Assembly (NCBI GenBank): GCA_027057815.1
Contig: JALURD010000020.1
Location: forward strand, 1 to 6,656
Reading direction: 5' to 3'
Source of the DNA: Acidilobaceae archaeon
GTDB taxonomy: Archaea > Thermoproteota > Thermoprotei_A > Sulfolobales > Acidilobaceae
Length of the DNA: 6,656 nucleotides
Shown: in pieces, positions 4,919-6,656 of the stretch
Layout of the letters: every line of letters starts with the position of its first letter
Position numbering within the stretch: position 1 is the first letter of the stretch
Position numbers and translations under genes: made by a program
Notes under the pieces: generated by a model
What the model saw: the letters and a program-made list of their open reading frames with translations, nothing else
Databases searched by the model: none
Told to the model about the DNA's origin: nothing

Positions 4919-6493
4919 ATGGGTCGCTTCAGGATAGGGATAGATGTTGGAAGCACCAATACGGACGTGGCGGTTGTGGACGAGAAGGGTCAGCCGTACT
5001 ATACCGCTAAGGTCACGACCACGCCTGACGTTACTACCGGTATACTCCAGGCTCTCGAGAAGGCAGTTAGAGAGTCGGGCATAAGCCCTGACGATGTGGC
5101 TGCAGTAATGTATGGCACTACTCACGGCCTGAACGCCATTGTTACCCGTAGGGGGTTACTGAAGGTCGGAGTACTCAGAATAGGCCTTCCCGCCACTACC
5201 GCTATTGAGCCCATGCTGGACTGGCCAGCCGACCTCAGGGAAGCCATTGGCAGCATTTACAGGCTAGTGAGTGGGGGGTTCGAGTTCAACGGCGAAGAAA
5301 TAGCCCCCCTAGACGAGGAGGCTGTCAGGAGGGCCGCCGAGGAGTTTAAGAGGAAGGGCGTCGAGGCTGTAGCCATAACCAGTGTCTTCTCACCTGTTAG
5401 GCCTGACCACGAGGTGAGGGCTGCGGAAATAGTCAGAAAGGTTATGGGCGACGTACCCATCTCGATGTCACATACTCTTGGAAGCGTCGGCCTCCTTGAG
5501 CGTGAGAACGCGACGATACTCAATGCTGCAATAGTTGGTGTGATGAAACGCAGCATCTCAGCAGTAAGGGAGACCATGGAGAAGCTCGGCCTAGGAGAGG
5601 CCAAGCTTTACTTAGCCCAGAATGACGGGACAATAATCTCCGCTGACATGGCTGAGAGGTACCCCATATTCACGGTTGCAGCGGCTGTATCGAACAGCGT
5701 TCGCGGAGCATACGTTCTAACAGGCCTCAAGGACGCCATAGTGGTGGATACAGGAGGCACGACAACTAATGTGGGGGTCCTGGAGAAGGGGTTCCCAAGG
5801 GAGTCCTCATCCGCCGTAATCATTGGCGGCGTGAGGACTATGTTCATGATGCCAGACTTCATCAGCATAGGGGTAGCAGGCGGAAGCATAGTGAAGATCA
5901 AGGATGGAGAGGTAACCGTAGGCCCAGAAAGCGTTGGGTACAAACTCGTCGAGGAGGGCATAGCCTGGGGAGGCAACACTATAACAGCTACGGATGTCGC
6001 ACTAGCACTTGGAGTCATGGAGATCGACGACCCCAAGTGTGACCCCGAGAGGGCCAGGAAGCTCATCCCTAGGGATATAGCCGAGAAGGCATACAAGTAC
6101 ATAGTTAACGCTGTAGAGGAGGCAATTGACAGGATAAAGACGAAACCCGACCCCATGCCGGTAGTCCTTGTGGGCGGCGGGAGCGCAATGCTTCCCCGAA
6201 AGCTTAAGGGAGCATCTGAGGTCATAAGGCCTGCTGGCGCCCAATCCGCCAACGCCATAGGAGCCGCTACCGCGCTCATCGGGGCCACAGTGGAGAAGAC
6301 GTACAACTACGAGCAGATTCCCAGGCAGAAAGCCCTCGAGGAGGCCAAGAAAGCCGCTATAGATAAGGCACTCGAGTCGGGAGCGGCCCCCGGCACGGTC
6401 GAAGTAGCGTTCGTGGAGGAGATCTCAATGCCCTACCTGCCGGGGAACATCGTTAAGGTCCGAGTCAAGGCAGTGGGCAGGGCATGGGTTTAA
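4919..6493 (+). CDS. hyuA: Hydantoinase A / 5-oxoprolinase family ATPase (HyuA-like)
   Basis: This cytoplasmic 524-aa protein of the ASKHA ATPase fold phosphorylates or activates a cyclic amide for ring opening in characterised relatives. The Hydant_A_N domain (about 3-180) begins with IGIDVGSTNTDVAVVD (6-21, phosphate-1 loop) and contains MYGTTHGLNAIVTRRG (64-79). The Hydantoinase_A domain (about 195-460) has VVDTGGTTTNVGVL (275-288, phosphate-2), SIGVAGGSIVKI (316-327), TATDVALALG (356-365) and VGGGSAMLP (418-426). Classical HyuA proteins are nearer 650-700 aa, so this is the short form lacking part of the C-terminal region. No HyuB gene follows: the operon appears to end here, with 163 non-coding bases to the window edge. 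The substrate is unknown; hydantoin, thiohydantoin or oxoproline analogues are possible. The symbol denotes the family, not a proven function. Confidence 0.9.
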   Translation: MGRFRIGIDVGSTNTDVAVVDEKGQPYYTAKVTTTPDVTTGILQALEKAVRESGISPDDVAAVMYGTTHGLNAIVTRRGLLKVGVLRIGLPATTAIEPMLDWPADLREAIGSIYRLVSGGFEFNGEEIAPLDEEAVRRAAEEFKRKGVEAVAITSVFSPVRPDHEVRAAEIVRKVMGDVPISMSHTLGSVGLLERENATILNAAIVGVMKRSISAVRETMEKLGLGEAKLYLAQNDGTIISADMAERYPIFTVAAAVSNSVRGAYVLTGLKDAIVVDTGGTTTNVGVLEKGFPRESSSAVIIGGVRTMFMMPDFISIGVAGGSIVKIKDGEVTVGPESVGYKLVEEGIAWGGNTITATDVALALGVMEIDDPKCDPERARKLIPRDIAEKAYKYIVNAVEEAIDRIKTKPDPMPVVLVGGGSAMLPRKLKGASEVIRPAGAQSANAIGAATALIGATVEKTYNYEQIPRQKALEEAKKAAIDKALESGAAPGTVEVAFVEEISMPYLPGNIVKVRVKAVGRAWV

Positions 6494-6518
6494 CAAGCTT
6501 CTCCGAAGACCTCCTAAT

Positions 6519-6529
6519 ACTCCTCTTTT
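6519..6529 (+). terminator. Weak T-rich termination candidate after the operon
   Basis: A pyrimidine-rich tract ending in CTTTTA lies about 30 nt after the hyuA-like stop. Archaeal termination often uses short T-tracts, but this one has only four T in a row, so the call is tentative. Confidence 0.2.
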
Positions 6530-6581
6530 ACTGCATCATTTAGTGGCTTAACGTGAAGAGTAATAGCCTCCCAGACCTCTC

Positions 6582-6656
6582 CCAGGCAACAAGGGCAGGG
6601 CCCGCCTACGCCCGTGCGTCACACCGGCGTAGGCGGGCCCTGCCCTGGTTGCGTGG
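6582..6656. repeat. Large GC-rich inverted repeat reaching the window edge
   Basis: The left arm 6582-6612 and right arm 6626-6656 are reverse complements over 31 bp with two mismatches (6585 against 6653, 6591 against 6647). The inner 21 bp (6592-6612 with 6626-6646) pair without interruption. After a C-C mismatch (6613/6625), GTG 6614-6616 pairs with CAC 6622-6624 and leaves a 5-nt loop, 6617-6621. As RNA this would be a very stable hairpin of about 32 pairs. Each arm contains GGGCCC, so it is partly self-complementary. The composition is much richer in G and C than the adjacent genes. It could be a transcript-end hairpin, a palindromic dispersed repeat, a small non-autonomous element end, or an assembly fold-back. 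The repeat may continue beyond the window. Confidence 0.85.

Noticed and set aside
5608..6306. A 232-codon minus-strand open frame across the HyuA-like gene
   Set aside because: It mirrors the codon bias of the HyuA gene, has no ribosome site or domain, and is rich in Ser, Thr, Pro and Met.
6549..6656. Minus-strand frame open from the right edge, as the tail of a convergent gene
   Set aside because: The frame runs through the palindrome, is rich in Arg, Gly and Pro as expected from GC-rich non-coding DNA, and shows no domain.
6582..6656. CRISPR repeat or tRNA gene at the right end
   Set aside because: There is only one inverted pair, with no regular spacer series. It has no tRNA cloverleaf, TTC loop motif or anticodon arm; it is a single long hairpin.

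Overview
The window looks like chromosomal DNA of a hyperthermophilic archaeon, most likely a crenarchaeon (Thermoproteota, Desulfurococcales-like). The reasons are Shine-Dalgarno sites built on GGTG, several GTG starts, heavy use of AGG/AGA for Arg and ATA for Ile, AT-rich boxes 24-28 nt upstream of apparently leaderless starts, tight gene packing, and protein families common in that group. The species cannot be named from this sequence.

Left part (1-1802): a possible leaderless gene on the minus strand runs off the left edge (start near 103). Next is a short AT-rich stretch that may hold a decayed minimal-nucleotidyltransferase C-terminus on the minus strand. A plus-strand [NiFe]-hydrogenase maturation endopeptidase follows (best start 382, stop 951). 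Its last 15 bases overlap, tail to tail, a small helical protein of unknown function on the minus strand (937-1296). Behind that, also on the minus strand, lies a DNA alkyltransferase (Ogt/MGMT) at 1371-1802, which appears to start from a leaderless tandem GTG.

A 228-bp divergent intergenic region (1803-2030) carries promoters in both directions. To its right is a compact plus-strand operon of four genes (2031-6493): an NCS1-family (CodB-like) permease, a small four-helix membrane protein, a DUF917/S-methyl-thiohydantoin-desulfurase-like protein, and a hydantoinase A/oxoprolinase-family (HyuA) ATPase. Gaps are -7 to +12 nt and each gene has its own GGTG-type ribosome site. Together they suggest an import-and-open pathway for a cyclic amide or imide (hydantoin, thiohydantoin, oxoproline or a related nucleobase breakdown product). 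The usual HyuB partner is absent, so the DUF917 protein may be the working partner of HyuA.

Right end (6494-6656): non-coding. It is dominated by a GC-rich, nearly perfect inverted repeat (arms of 31 bp with 29 matches, extendable to 32 pairs around a 5-nt loop) that reaches exactly to the last base. It is the most striking unexplained element of the window.
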